Assembly: GCA_002778195.1 (NCBI GenBank)
Contig: PCDI01000005.1
Coordinates: 1,331,075-1,395,074, forward strand
Length of the DNA stretch: 64,000 nt
Direction of reading: 5' to 3'
DNA from: Raffaelea ambrosiae
Lineage: Eukaryota > Ascomycota > Sordariomycetes > Ophiostomatales > Ophiostomataceae
The translations under genes were made by a program, and so were the position numbers. Below the pieces are notes generated by a model that saw only the letters and a program-made list of their open reading frames with translations, was not told the DNA's origin and made no database searches. This document shows, piece after piece, positions 44,401-56,410 of the stretch; the stretch's first letter is position 1, and each line of letters begins with the position of its first letter.

Positions 44401-46407
44401 TTTCCTCGTCGAAGAGCCGGTCCTCCGCTGCCGTGGCCTTGGAAGTGGTCTTCAGATCCTCGACAGACGGCTCCCGCTTGACGGCCGGCGGCACAGAAGC
44501 CGCATCGCGCAAGAAAAAGGGGCTGAACTCGAAGCCAGAAAACAGATCATGGGATAGCGCAACCTGTGGGTGCCCGGCAGCAGACACTTCTCCGGCAGAA
44601 GTCGGTATCGCAGGCGTTGTCGAGGCCGTTGGCGAATTCAACTTGGAGGGCACCGGGATGATGGGACTGGGCAGCAGCTGGGGTAGGGGGGACGGCGCCC
44701 GAGAGCTGTCGTTGATGCTCGCCTGCTGTTCCCCGGCGTTGGTGTTTTGCAGGGCGGGGGCCTTGTCGTCGCTGTCGTCCTCGATGGCGGGGCTGTTTGC
44801 CGACAGAGCAGCCAAAGCCTGTGACCGGGCGGCAACGCTGCGGAGCTCGGGGCTTTCCATGGGCTCGCTGCTGCTGGTGTCGGCATCGCCCTTCCGCGTC
44901 TTCGCCGTCTCTGGTGACGAAGGGCTGTCGACGCCGTTGGTGATGCGGAGAGAACCGAGCTTGAATGCGCCAATTGTGTTATAGTCACCCTCGCAGGGTG
45001 TCAGCGGCCGGGACACGGACTCCTCGGCCTCGCCAGCGCCGTAGTCGCGCGGTAGCGGAGGCATGGACTGGATCCTGCTGGCCGAGAATTCGAATGAGGC
45101 CTGGTGGCTGAGCCCGGATTCTGTGCGCTCGGTCGCGCTGTGGCGAAAGTTCGGGCGGGCCATCCCGCCACCGTTGCCACCGGCCGCTATGTTGCTGCTA
45201 CTATTTCTTCGGGTGGCAACGCCAGGCACCTGCATAATCGACCGCCGGCGCACCGGGGCATACAGGGAAATGTCCGAGCTGGCCCTGTGGAGCGCCGGGA
45301 CATCGACGTGGGTCGGGTCGAAGCTCCGCGTGGTCTCCGACAGGGCAGACTGTTTGCTTTCAGACGCAGCTGAGTTTTGCTCAAGCGTATTGTCAGGCAT
45401 GGTGTCATCCACGAGGTGCAGCAGGCGCTGAGCTTCGTACGACGACAGGTTGTAGTTCCAAGACGTTCGTGAGCCGGTGGGTTGGGACCAACTAGATGTA
45501 GGGGTTGTGTTAGCCGTCTGACAAGACAAAAGAAGCAAGGCCGGCAAAGACAAGCCCGATCAAGAAAAGCCAAGCAGTGTAAAAAAAAAGATAAATAGAA
45601 ACCAAAAAAAAAAAAAACATACGTCTCAGTCGACGATCCACCATAGTAGGGGTTCTGGGCCGTCTGATCGTAGCTTGTGGGATGGTTGGCCCACGAATTC
45701 CAGCTGCCGGATTTGTAGACGTTCGCCGAGTCTATGCTGTTCCGCCGGTGGTACGAGAAGTTCTCGACAGGCTCGGCTGCTCGACGGGTGGATCGTGACC
45801 GGAACAGGGCGCTGCGTCTCTGGCCTGGCCACTGCTTCTTCTCGAAGGGGTCTTTCTGCAGGAACTGGAACTGGCTCTGCCACTGGCGCTTCTCAAAGTC
45901 GAGCTGCCGGTGCTGTTGCTCCTGGAGCAGCTCGAGATCGATATTGGGCGTCTGGTAGATCGACGAGGGCGCCTGACGCCAGTAGACGGGGTCTTCCTGA
46001 CCGTTGACGGCGGCCACAGCCTCTTCAAAGGTGAAGACGGACGCAGTGAGGTCGGGCGAAGCCGGCGTGGGCAGGGGCGGCAGAGAGCGAGTGTTGGCAG
46101 CTGCAGAAAACGAGGTGGACAGAGGAGAGTTGGCCGACGACAAGGCAGAGGGGAGGGAGGCGGCGGCAGCTATAAGTGATCGCGTGCGGCCGGTGTGCGG
46201 GAGTCGAATGGGACCCGTGGCCCTCGCAGAGCTGGTGTTGGTGCTGTCGGGGGTCGTCAACAGGCCAGCTGTCGAGTAGTGACGGGATCGGGTCTTGGAC
46301 AGCTTGTTCTTGTTTGGAGGAAGAGGAGGAAGAGGAGACTGGACGGACGGCGGAGGACGAGAAGGGAGAGACTTGCGGGAAGTCTCGGTGGAGGCTGCGT
46401 TCCCCAT
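41423..46407 (-). CDS. Large Ser/Pro-rich disordered protein with N-myristoylation signal
   Basis: Two exons, 46407-45623 and 45491-41423, join in frame (AC|T at the junction; acceptor ACATCTAG) to 1617 aa. The family is not recognised. The N-terminus MGNAASTE has Gly2 and Ser6, the consensus for N-myristoyltransferase, so membrane attachment is likely. Residues about 120-200 contain a more ordered, Gln/aromatic-rich segment (FTFEEAVAAVNGQEDPVYWR, DLELLQEQQHRQLDFEKRQW). Just after the junction, SWNYNLSSYEAQRLLHLVDD may be a short helical module. The rest is Ser/Thr/Pro/Ala-rich with many RRxS-type phosphorylation-like sites. There is an SVNS tandem repeat near residue 730, Gln runs, and a C-terminus with aromatic and Arg residues (RASHYRNRSLGDGHPAPYRI). 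These traits suggest a fungal cortical or polarity scaffold, but that is only inference. The second exon alone has an apparent upstream Met that would give a shorter product. Confidence 0.8.
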
Positions 46408-48713
46408 GGCGGCTTGAACTGTGCAATATGAGCCGCAATTAAAAAGTAAAAAAAAGACGAGCCACCACGAGCAGCAGATAGATTCCAGGGGGCGGCGAGA
46501 GGTCCCCGGCGGAGAGGTGGTGTGTGCTGCTGCTGCTGCTGCTGCGAAACAGCTTGGTCGGGCAAGGAAGACGGCTCGAAATTGGCTATGCGGATATTGA
46601 AACTGCCATGCCGTCTAAACCGACCCGCGGGTCTGCGTACGAAGACGCCCTCTCTCGCCAGCAACCAGCACGATGTCTACTGCAGAAGTGGTACGCTGCT
46701 TCATGTATATGATCTGGACACGACAAAGAGATGGGCAGCCGAGTGGGCGGAGGGGGTGGGCCGTCGACGAAGGGGTGTGTAAGAGAGCTGGGAGGCCCCG
46801 ACGTGTGGGTATTCTGCCTCAATGCTGCATTGAGGACGACGACGGCGATCGTGAGAAGAGGCTGTTCCGCGAACCGGACGGAGGACGAGCGTGGAGAGGG
46901 CGAGGATAAAAAGCAGTCACCAGGACGAGGGCGGGACAGAGAAAGGATAAGGAAAAGAATATAAGGAAGGGCGCGAGGAGAGACACAAGTAGTATACGAG
47001 CACACAGACGTATACACACAGGAGGAGGCGAAAGGGAGGGTGTGCCGGTTCTGGACAAGCCCCGGCCTACGTGAGCAGCTGGAACAGCTCGTCAGGGACA
47101 GTTCCGAGGCGCAGGCGAGGCGTGAAAGAGAAAGAAGAGGGCAGTAGACGGGGCGGAGGAGGAGAACAAGAGGACAAGAAGCGCCGGGGCGAGGGAGGGG
47201 TGTGTGAACCAGGGAAGAGAAACCCCGAAAGGACGCAGACGGAAAAGGGAGACACACAAAGGACGAAGAAGAACAACGGAAGGGGAGAGAGAGAGAGAGC
47301 AGGTGCGAAGAGAGCTGGCTGCCGATCTAGATTGCCCGCTGGTGTTGTTGTTGTGCTCTTTTTTGCCGAGGATGGGATGAGATGGGGGGGGGTTTGGGGC
47401 AAGCCGGGGGGGCAAGGCAAGCACGAGTCTGGACGGAGCAGAGCTGACAACCGAAGACCGAACCAGACCGGGGGGTGGTTTTGGCGAAGAGCGAGGCAGA
47501 AACGTGGTGGTGGTGTTGTTGTGAGAAGAGCCAGAAGGCCAGAGGAAGGCCAGAGGACGACCAGAGGACGGCCAGAGCAAGACCAGAGGAGGCCCAGAAG
47601 AGGAAGGCCCGACCAAGACCAGTCCAAGACGGTGGTTGGCGCTTTGGGGCCACTTACACAGCAGAACCACGCAACGGTGAAGCTAGGACGGGCAACCAGC
47701 AGCCATTGGCCGGCAGCGGAGGGCGAGACGGGAGACAGCACAGGCAAACGGAGTCAGGAAAGGGCCCAACAACCAAAAAAACAGGGAGGGCCAAAACACG
47801 CAAAACAAGACACAAAGAAACAGCAGAGAAGGGGGACCGCCCCCCTCCCACGAGCTGCAATGCTGGAACACAGACGGCGAGCACATCATACGAAGGTAGC
47901 CGCTTGTTTAATTTTCAAGTTGGCTGCCACCCCCCCTGGTCGCACATCCGTACGGGAGGGAGGTGGTATGTGTGTGGTGCGTGTGTGAGAAGAGACCCAA
48001 AGGGCCCCAAAGGGGGGTGAACCTGTGATGCTAGGCAGGGTTTGGACGTCTGGCGCTGCAAAAAGAGTGGAGTGGAGCACGGTCCCTTCCCAGGCCCCAT
48101 GGTTCAGGGGGGTTGGGGGGGCTCTTTTTGCAGGTTTCTTGGGTATGAGGGAAAGATGCCATGCCCGTACGAGTAGTATCTTACGGTGTACTTCGTTACT
48201 TGCTCGTGCATAGTAGTTATTGTACTAAGTAGTTGCGTGTGTGGATAGCAAGGCAGGAGCGCACCCCTGTCGCGCCTTCCCGATCTGCTAACATTTCAAT
48301 GCAATGGTTTCATTTGCACGAAAGAGCGCCCTGGCGAGGGGCAGGAGCGCGGCCAGATCGACGCTCATCTGCAGCTGCAGCTGCAGCTGCTGCCGGCCGC
48401 GGTGCTACTTTGTAGAATGAGCAGGCGCGAAGGAGACATGCGTGTAGTCAGCGCCGCCAGCAACAAACCCAAGCCACCAAAAAAAAAATTTACTATGTAA
48501 ATAAAATGGTAAAAAAAAAAACAAATACACTTGCAGAATAAGATGAGAGAGTTTTTTTAAGATTTCCTTGTGTCTAAGCTACTGTCAATACGCCTTGTTC
48601 TTTTTGCGTGCTGCAATTTAAACAAAATCGAATTAGTCCATCCCGCCGCCAAAAACAAAAGCAAAAACCATGGCAAGAGACCTGCCACTGGCTGACCTGC
48701 CACGTCCCGGATC

Positions 48714-48762
48714 GGCCAGACGGGGCCAGACAGCCAGACGGAGCCAGACGGAGCCAGACGGA
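48714..48762. repeat. 10-base tandem repeat (GCCAGACGGA type)
   Basis: Four to five imperfect copies in noncoding DNA. Confidence 0.75.
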
Positions 48763-50754
48763 CGCGTTTCAGACGTGACATCGGCCACCCGCCAATGGAA
48801 TCTGGTTTGATTGGGACAGGGCCCTATCCATATTTTTTGTGCGTTGTTGGACGCCGGCGCAGGCGTGCCAGCCAAAAGTCGCCCAAACAACCAGCAATCT
48901 TGGGACAATGGCATCAGCGACACCTGTCAGCTCACAACCTGTCGATCCAGCAAAACGTGTAGGCATGGCGCTGTTTGGCAAAAGTGCCCAGCTGCGAAAG
49001 TGCAACTGCGAAACAATAGGCAAATTGCCTGTCCCATCTGTTCGGTGTCTGCCCAGTGTCTGCCCATCGCATCCGAGATGAGCCAGGAGAGTAGCCAAGG
49101 GCGAAGTCCAAGAACGCGGCGCCAGAAAGCTGGTGCCAAATGGACAGCCACCTCAATAATGAGTGCAAGACCAGACAATACGAAGATGGGCCAAACAAAA
49201 CGTGACAAGCCGCTAGAACAATGTACCACCCCTTGATCTTATTTTTGGGGAGGTATCTTAGTCAATTCGGCTAGATGGCCACGAGAGGAGACGGAAAACA
49301 CAAGCCTGCGACGATACTATGTAAATTTGCTGGTGTGGTGATGTCGTCGTCGTCGTCGTCGTCGTCACAGCTAAGATACAAGCCTCTTCCGGCGTGCCGA
49401 ATAAAATAAAATAAAAACCCTCTCCAAAACACTACGGTGGTATCCCACGATATCTCCAGATCGTTCTTTTTCACGAAATCTTATGTTTGCCCCTCCCTCG
49501 AACCCGTCCTGGCTGAAAAGAAGCTCTTGGCAAGCTGTGTGTCCTGCAGCGTCGCATCGTGCACAGAACCCATTTTAAACATTTCGTAGGAACCCCAGTT
49601 CCGTGAGCTGCCCGCGCTGGACAGGGATAAAGGGGGGGGACCGGTCGGCGAAAGGAGGGGAGGCAGAACCAGACTTTGATTACGGCTGGTTTGGGAGGGC
49701 GACGACCCCTGCAAAGCGCGCGCGCGCGACAGAGGAAGTGCTGCAAAGTGCTGTGGCAAGCACCATTTTGCTGCGCAGTAGTGTGCTGAGAGATACGACG
49801 CCACGGTGAGGGAGGGCAGGCGGACCCACTCTTTGGAGGACTCTCTTTTGAAGACTCTTTTTTTGGAGGGCCCTCTCCGCCCTCTCATGTTGCGTGGTTC
49901 TTGCCCCGGATGCTTGTGTTCATGTTGTGCTTGTCTGCCTGTGTACCCTCGTCTCTCTATTTTCCTGTCTTCTGTCTTTGTACCCTTGTCTCTCTATTCT
50001 TGTTTCTCCCTTTCCCTTGACCCTGGGTGCTTGCAAGTCCCACACGGCGGTCAGCGAGAAACGTCATTTTTTTTTTTTGCCCGCAGTTTCTACTTTGTAT
50101 GAACACCACCCCTTTTGGCAAGGGTGTCATGCATATACGAAGCGAGCCTATTCCGCAAGTGTTTCTTTCTCTCTGTCTGGAGGGGAGGGGGGAGAGAAAA
50201 CCAAGGCAAGGACCCTTGCACGAGTCTCGATGCTGGCTAGTACGGCGATAGCTACTCAATCATGATGCAATCACGTTTTGTCTTGCCCGGGCATTCCTTT
50301 GGCGGGCGAGGCCCGAGAAACAAGGCCAAGGGCAAAGGCAGGGACAAGGTGGCCAGGTCCCCCGGCTTTGCCACGGCTGTACACTGCGATGAGTATTATG
50401 TACTAATAGTATGTATGCACCTTACGAGAAACGTATCCGGAATCGTGTCATATCTTCTTTTTGCGAGCCTGAAAACGGAAGCAGAGACCACGCACATGTT
50501 CCCACGCGCATACTCTGTACGAATCGGTGCAAGCTCGAGTGGCTAACAAAAATTGCGCGAGTTTTGGCACGTGCGACGGTGGCTGGCTGGTGGAAAGGTA
50601 CGAAGACAGGGGGGAAGGTGAAAAAAAAGGTACGGCCTCAAAAGTCATAGCAGGGAAAAGGGAAACAAAGGGAGTGGAAAGGGGGGAAGACAAAAGGTTC
50701 CAAAAATCAAAACAAAGGAAAGACCAAAAAAAGGAGGCTTGCTATGCTTTTGTT

Positions 50755-50830
50755 TATTGTTTTGGTTGTGATTGTTGTGATTGTTTTGATTGTTTTGATT
50801 GTTTTGATTGTTTTGATTGTTTCGGTTGTT
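50755..50830. repeat. 10-base tandem repeat (TTTTGATTGT type)
   Basis: About seven copies, perfect in the middle (TTTTGATTGT) and diverged at the ends (TTGTGATTGT, TTTCGGTTGT). Confidence 0.85.
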
Positions 50831-51976
50831 GTTTTCCACTTCACAGCCTTCCTTTCGCGACAGCCAACGAAAGAGCTGGGCGTTGGCAACACACGGTGAG
50901 CGAAAGACTTCTTACCGCTGCAGGTCTCACCCAGCTCCTCCGACCAGAGACATCTCTCATGGAGACGCCAAAAAAAAAAACAGACCACCGATGCAGAGTC
51001 GTGCAGGATTGGGCGGGTAAAAGAGACTAATGGTGCTTTGTGGACCAACCAGGACGGCCAATCCAGCTGGCGGTGCGGAGAAGAGAGGAGGGAAAAAAGC
51101 AGCACTAACAAGTGTGAACGTGCATGCAGCAACAGCAGAGCTCTTCTGCAGGAAGAGCAATTGGGGGTGGTGCGTGGTGCGTCCCAGCCTCGTGGGAAAA
51201 AAAAAAAAGAAGAAGAAAACAGGACGACAACAAAGAAAAAACAAGGCCATTCGACCCGGCCTAGTGTGAGCATGCTAACTACTTTGTAGTTGCTACTATT
51301 TACTCGTACGTCATGTGCCTTGGATGAGCATTACGAGTACGCAGGATTGGAGCTAGCCAGGGGGAGCAACAAGGAAAAATAATTTCCCCACCAGGCCAGC
51401 CGCCATGGTCGGCGTCGCTGGTGTGTGTGTGTGGAAGTACTCGGTGTTGTCCCTTGTTATGTGTTTTTGGGGGCTTTTTTCTACAACTTTTCCCTTGTGT
51501 CAATGGCCAACTCGACCAAAGATGGGCACAATTTGGGGTCTATTGGTCCTCAACAATCCACAACACTGTACTAGGAAGACAGGCCTGTCAGGGAGACCTC
51601 CTGTCGAGAGAGACCTTGTTGGGAGAAGGCACGCCAGCCCTGTCAAGGGGGCTCTTGCAGGAGATGGGAGAAGTCTTTGGAAGAGAGTTGTTTCTTGGGA
51701 CCTTGTCCGCCGATCGTGGTTACATTCTGTGGGGCCTGTTCCAGGCGATTACCATGAATAATGCTTATTTTTGGTACGAGAGACGCCCTCAGCATCCGAG
51801 ACACTGTCACAGGCTGAATATTGAAGATCTGCTCGAGAGAAATACTCTGTGTGTTGCAAAGAAAGAAAAAAAAAAAAACAGAGCAATCGGGAGGGGTGGT
51901 GTAAGTCTGTGTAGGTCGTCGTAAGCTTTTTGTGTTGTTGGTGTTCTCGTAAGCTTGATTCCGTGCGCCTGCACTC

Positions 51977-52012
51977 TCTCTCTACTATGTAGTTAGTTAC
52001 TATGCAACTAAG
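51977..52012. repeat. Compound TAGTTAC palindrome
   Basis: CTACTATGTAG is followed directly by TTAGTTACTATGCAACTAA, an imperfect inverted repeat around TAT. Same family as the palindrome at 20848-20864; another copy with a TTT centre (AACTACTTTGTAGTT) lies at 51277-51291. Confidence 0.7.
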
Positions 52013-52929
52013 CTTGTTCGCATATCAGGAAACCAGCCCTCCTCTCGGCTCCGTACACATGCTTCGTTCGCGGCGTGTGCACAGGAAGCTTCATGCATGA
52101 GTTAGTGTAGGGCCACGCAGCTCCGCCCGCATACTCGTAGAACTCGTTATCACGAGCTCCTTTGCCACCTTGATTTTTTGGAGGGGTGTTGTTCTGCCTC
52201 CACGGTCGAGACCGCTCCATATGGTTTCTTGGGTGGGGTTTTCCCTGAGCTTTTGCCTGGGCTATTCTTTTCTTGGCTTTTTGTAAGAGCTGTCGTCTTG
52301 TTGGGAAGTCCTTCTTTTGCTCTTTGTCTATTCATAGGCTTTTTTTTTTCTCCATCACCAGTATTAGTGCTTCCATTTGCTTCGTATCGCACCTAGCTTC
52401 GCCATCTTGTCCTGGTTTTGCATCTGCTTTCACCCTGTTTTTGCATGTTGGGTCTGTTCTTTGTTCTTTGTTCTGTGTTTCCCATTCTTTCCTGGATTCG
52501 GCCTCTCTCGACCTCTCCCTCTCTCTCGAGCCCTTGATCCCTTGATCCCTTGTTCCCCTGGCCCTCGGAAAGCCTCTGCCGGTTGAAAAGCCGTTCCTCT
52601 GGAACAAGCAAAGAAAAGGACGGACAAAAAAAAGGAAGAGAACTCTCCTGGGACCCTGGGCCAGATTCGTTTTGCCTTTTGCCGAAAGGGGGCATCTGCA
52701 ACACTTGGCCACTTTATGCGGACTTCTCCGTTTTCTTCTTCTTCCCTCCCCGCCCCCTCCTTGGCTGCTCTTTGTTTCCGATTCTCTTTTCGTCAACCAC
52801 CGCCGTCTTTCGATGTGGCTTTTGTCCCCCCTCGCCATCCCCCACTTGTACACCCCAGCCTCATGGACAACACGTTTGTCCGGATCTCTCTTCTTTTTTT
52901 TGTGTTCCGTAGACTTCGCGGAATTCTTG

Positions 52930-53331
52930 CTAGTCAATTGAGATGTGTCCGACGATGTTCTTGCATGCTTGTTGTTCCTCTGGCTGAGCTTCAGCCGGGA
53001 TCTTGAGAAAAAGTAGCATACCAAGTAACATGCCCCAGCGCATCAAGAGAACATCTGGCTCATCAGCAGAGTAGAACCGCTTGTGCTTCATCCAAGGCTC
53101 GCTTAGCGTTGTATATGGTACATCCATCGACACATCTACACCGTACTCGTATGGTGGCTTTCTCCTCCACATTCCTTGATGTCGTCTTCGCTTATCTGCG
53201 TCATTTTCTATTCGAGAGCGGTAAACGGCTCCAAAAAGCACACTCTCTCTAAGCAAACCCACGTCGTCCAACATCCAATCCTCCTCTCCTAGGACCCTCC
53301 TCCAACTTACATGGGGAGGGGAGTTCTTCAT
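52930..53331 (-). CDS. Small hypothetical ORF, 133 aa, doubtful
   Basis: A minus-strand open frame with mixed, non-repetitive composition, including DWMLDDVGLLRESVLFGAVY, PPYEYGVDVSMDVPYTTLSE and a hydrophobic LMRWGMLLGMLLFLKI segment that could span a membrane. No family is recognised. Codon use lacks the G/C third-position bias of the confirmed genes in this window, and a GTAAGT near the start could be a splice donor, so the N-terminus is uncertain. It may be a decayed or orphan gene, or chance. Confidence 0.22.
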   Translation of the reverse strand: MKNSPPHVSWRRVLGEEDWMLDDVGLLRESVLFGAVYRSRIENDADKRRRHQGMWRRKPPYEYGVDVSMDVPYTTLSEPWMKHKRFYSADEPDVLLMRWGMLLGMLLFLKIPAEAQPEEQQACKNIVGHISID

Positions 53332-56300
53332 CTTCTCTCTTCTTTTACCGCCCTCTGCAAATCCTCTCTATTGCTGATTGATACCCCCAATGCAACCTGC
53401 CAATACAACCTGTTCGACCCGGGGGGGGAGGGGCATGATTTCTTTGTGACAAGCGCCGCTTGCCTGCATATTGCTACAGCTGTGCAACCCCTCCTCCGCC
53501 CGTGGCTTGCATGACCAACGAAAATCCCAGATCGCCAGATTTCAAGGCACCTCTACAGACGCACGTAGCATTACTTCTCTCTTGCCTTCATTTATTCTCT
53601 TTGTCGTTGGTGACTTTGCTTTGCTTGTCTTGTGCTGTGCTGTTCGGAGGAGCCGGGGCGGGAACCAGCGAGAGGGCGATGCCCGAAGTTGACCGAGTTG
53701 GCCTAGTTGGCCGACTCATCCGACGTGGTTGTTCAGAATTGGTGTCGAGTGACATAGAGAAGGACGTTGGGCAAATGCCGAATGGCTGGATGGCTGGATG
53801 GCGAGCCCCGCCAGGATACTGGGGGACAGCTCATATGCTCGAATGCGCAGACGCTCGGATGCTCAACTCCCAGGATGCCAGGATGTTTATTTTTTGTTTG
53901 CGTGTGTTCAAATAATGTCAGGTTACTGTCACAGGCAAGACGATCCTCGATTGTCTTCGCAAGGGCCATTGGCCAGTCCGGACCGGGGGAGGGGAGAGGG
54001 GCGGCGCGTGGGCGGCATTGCGGCAATCAACCAAAACGGGGCCTCCGATCATGATTTGCTCGCCGCCTGCATGGGGACAGTGTGTTGCAGACAGAGGCCC
54101 CCCAGAAGATACTGGAGACAAGGTGCAAAAGAACCGAAATCCTTTCCTCCAAAGTCAGCGGCAAAAAGTGGCAGCATCGGAGTCCAAGAAAGCTGCCGCA
54201 GAGGTGGCAGCATCAGATAATAGTGGAGGCAAGAAAGCTGCAGCAAACATGGTAGCATCAATCAGAGAAGGTAAGAAAAAGCTGCAGTAAAACGCGGGTA
54301 GCATAGGTTAGAGGTGGACAAGCAGAAGGCAAGATGCCAGCTGTGGATTGGCTGCACAGACGGCATGATCTCGATACCTCGATACTACCCTGCCATCGAG
54401 TCCCGCTTCTCTTTTTTTTGTGCGTTTTGCACTTTGCAGCTGATCGTTTTTTTTTAATGCCTTCCGGTCTCTTGCCTCTATGGTTGCGGCTGGTGAGGTT
54501 TTTCTTTTACTTTTCTTTCGGTCTGACAAATGATGACAGCAGAGAAACAAAAGCAAGATTTATGCTTTGTACATGCAACCAAGTCGACATGCAAAATCCT
54601 TGGGACTGCAGAAGAGGAGAACCAAGCAGAAGGGCAGCCAAAAAGAGGATGCAAGAAAGGAAACAGTTCTGTTTTGACGTACGCGCAATGCCGTTGGAAG
54701 TGACCACACACAGAGATAGGAAGAATGAGAGGAACACACCCCAAAGCAGGAGATCGCGGATAGGGATTGCGAGTCTCGTTACGAATCACCTGCACGATGT
54801 TTTCTTCGTCCTTCCGAGCTTCTGCCCGACTCGGTGAACGACGTCATGCAAGATGGGGCACAAAGCTGCCATGCCCGAAGCAAGCCGTCCCGCCCACCTC
54901 GCATGAAACGAGATAGAGTCCTTTGCAAGATGGAACTGGGAAAGGGCGGAGGAGAGCGCGAGAGGAACAAAACAACAGAGAAGACGAATACCTGGTAAAA
55001 CCATGCTCTCTCTCTCCCTATTTTTCGCGCACGCGCACGCGGAGGTATGTCATCCACGTATGGCACCTCTATAGAGATTACTGCAGGATCCTGGAGATGA
55101 GGTCCACGTTTATGCCCATCTGCTGCTGCCTCATGTAGAAGAGCCGCAGAGTAATATGCTGCCTCCCAAAACAGTGGTCACGGTCGTCAGGGCGTTCTGA
55201 TTTGTCCTATACCTGCGGCCAGGCCCAGACTACAGTCACCCTCCACAAGAAGAATTTGTGCAGTGTTTCTATTTCAGACCGTCTTAATATATCGCCCGGT
55301 GACCGTTCTTGGTGCGCGGTAGAGCGAGTGTCCGAAATGGATATATCAACCACATATACGCCAGCGGTTAACAGCAGCATAGGCATAGCTGCTATGGACG
55401 CCGCTCGGTTTTGCCCTCTCTCGCTCGCAAAGGCTTGCCCGAGAAACATCACGGAACTTGCTTGCCCTGGGTTTTTTTTTCGTCTGCCCGTTCCGTTTCC
55501 AGTCCACCAGAACTGGGATGGAGAAATTGCACCCCAGAGAGTTTGCACACACCCTTTAACTGCTTCTTCGATATAGCCCAATATCGGCTTGCATCTTTTG
55601 TTTCCAGGTGTGGAGGTGGCAGCCCGATTTCATTTGTTTGTGTGTGCAAGATAGATTGCATTTGCATACAGTCCCGTCTCGTGTATGTGAGCCTCGAAAA
55701 GGGTCTCGGCGAGGGTACTGAGGCTCAACGAGGACCATTAAGGGTTTGGTGAAGGTTCGGTGAAGAACAACGGGAGCCCAACAAAGGCGCAACGAAAGCC
55801 TTATCGTGGGCGTCAAGCCAGATTTAACACCTGACCTGGGTGTGCACAACCTCGCGAGGTTCGTATCGGGCTACCCTGTCCTTCTATAGCTTCTGGAGTA
55901 TATTTCTGTGTGTCATAACCGCTCGCATCGTGGATACTGATGTCGACACCAGTTGTTCTTTCGAGGCGTTCGTTCGTTGCCGCTTGCAGTCGTTGCCACA
56001 GCGTAGTCAGCTGTCGTCGAATGACTCGGGCAGTTCGGTTTCGTCGTCGGTGGCCTTGGGAGGAGTAAAGAGGGCAATTCGGCAAGGCAGAGACACAGAG
56101 GGAGACGGCGCGGCAGAGATAGGCCGACAAGAAGGACAAACAAGTAAAGACAGCCTGGCCATGCCGTCATATCGGGGGTCAAAGCTGGTATCAAACAAGG
56201 CAACAGGCCTTTGAAAAAGCCCAGCCAGATTTGTCCTGGTCCAGCTGACTTTCTTTTTTTCCCCCAGCCTTCTCTGGTTGACAGTTCTCAGCCTCCAGCC

Positions 56301-56410
56301 CTCAACCTGCTTTTCATGGGGGCCTCTCTCCACTCTTTCTTCTTTCTTGGCTTCTCCCCTTTTGGATCTTTCTGGTCGCCTCTCTAGGGCTTCGCCTCCC
56401 CCAAACAGCC

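Larger units (their letters stand above)
46408..56410. other. Second long gene-poor region
   Basis: About 10 kb with no well-supported gene. The left 1.7 kb (46408-48100) is purine-rich and includes GAGGA- and CCAGA-type repeats; it probably contains the promoter of the 1617-aa gene. Further right are decamer repeats, GTC repeats near 49343-49367, palindromes of the TAGTTAC and TACGAGTA types, and one modest minus-strand ORF at 52930-53331. Long open frames such as that at 47067-47747 are low-complexity products of the purine-rich DNA. Confidence 0.55.

Noticed and set aside
47067..47747. 226-aa minus-strand open frame rich in Leu, Pro and Ser
   Set aside because: It is the complement of purine-rich repeat DNA and the other frames there are equally long; no domain is visible.
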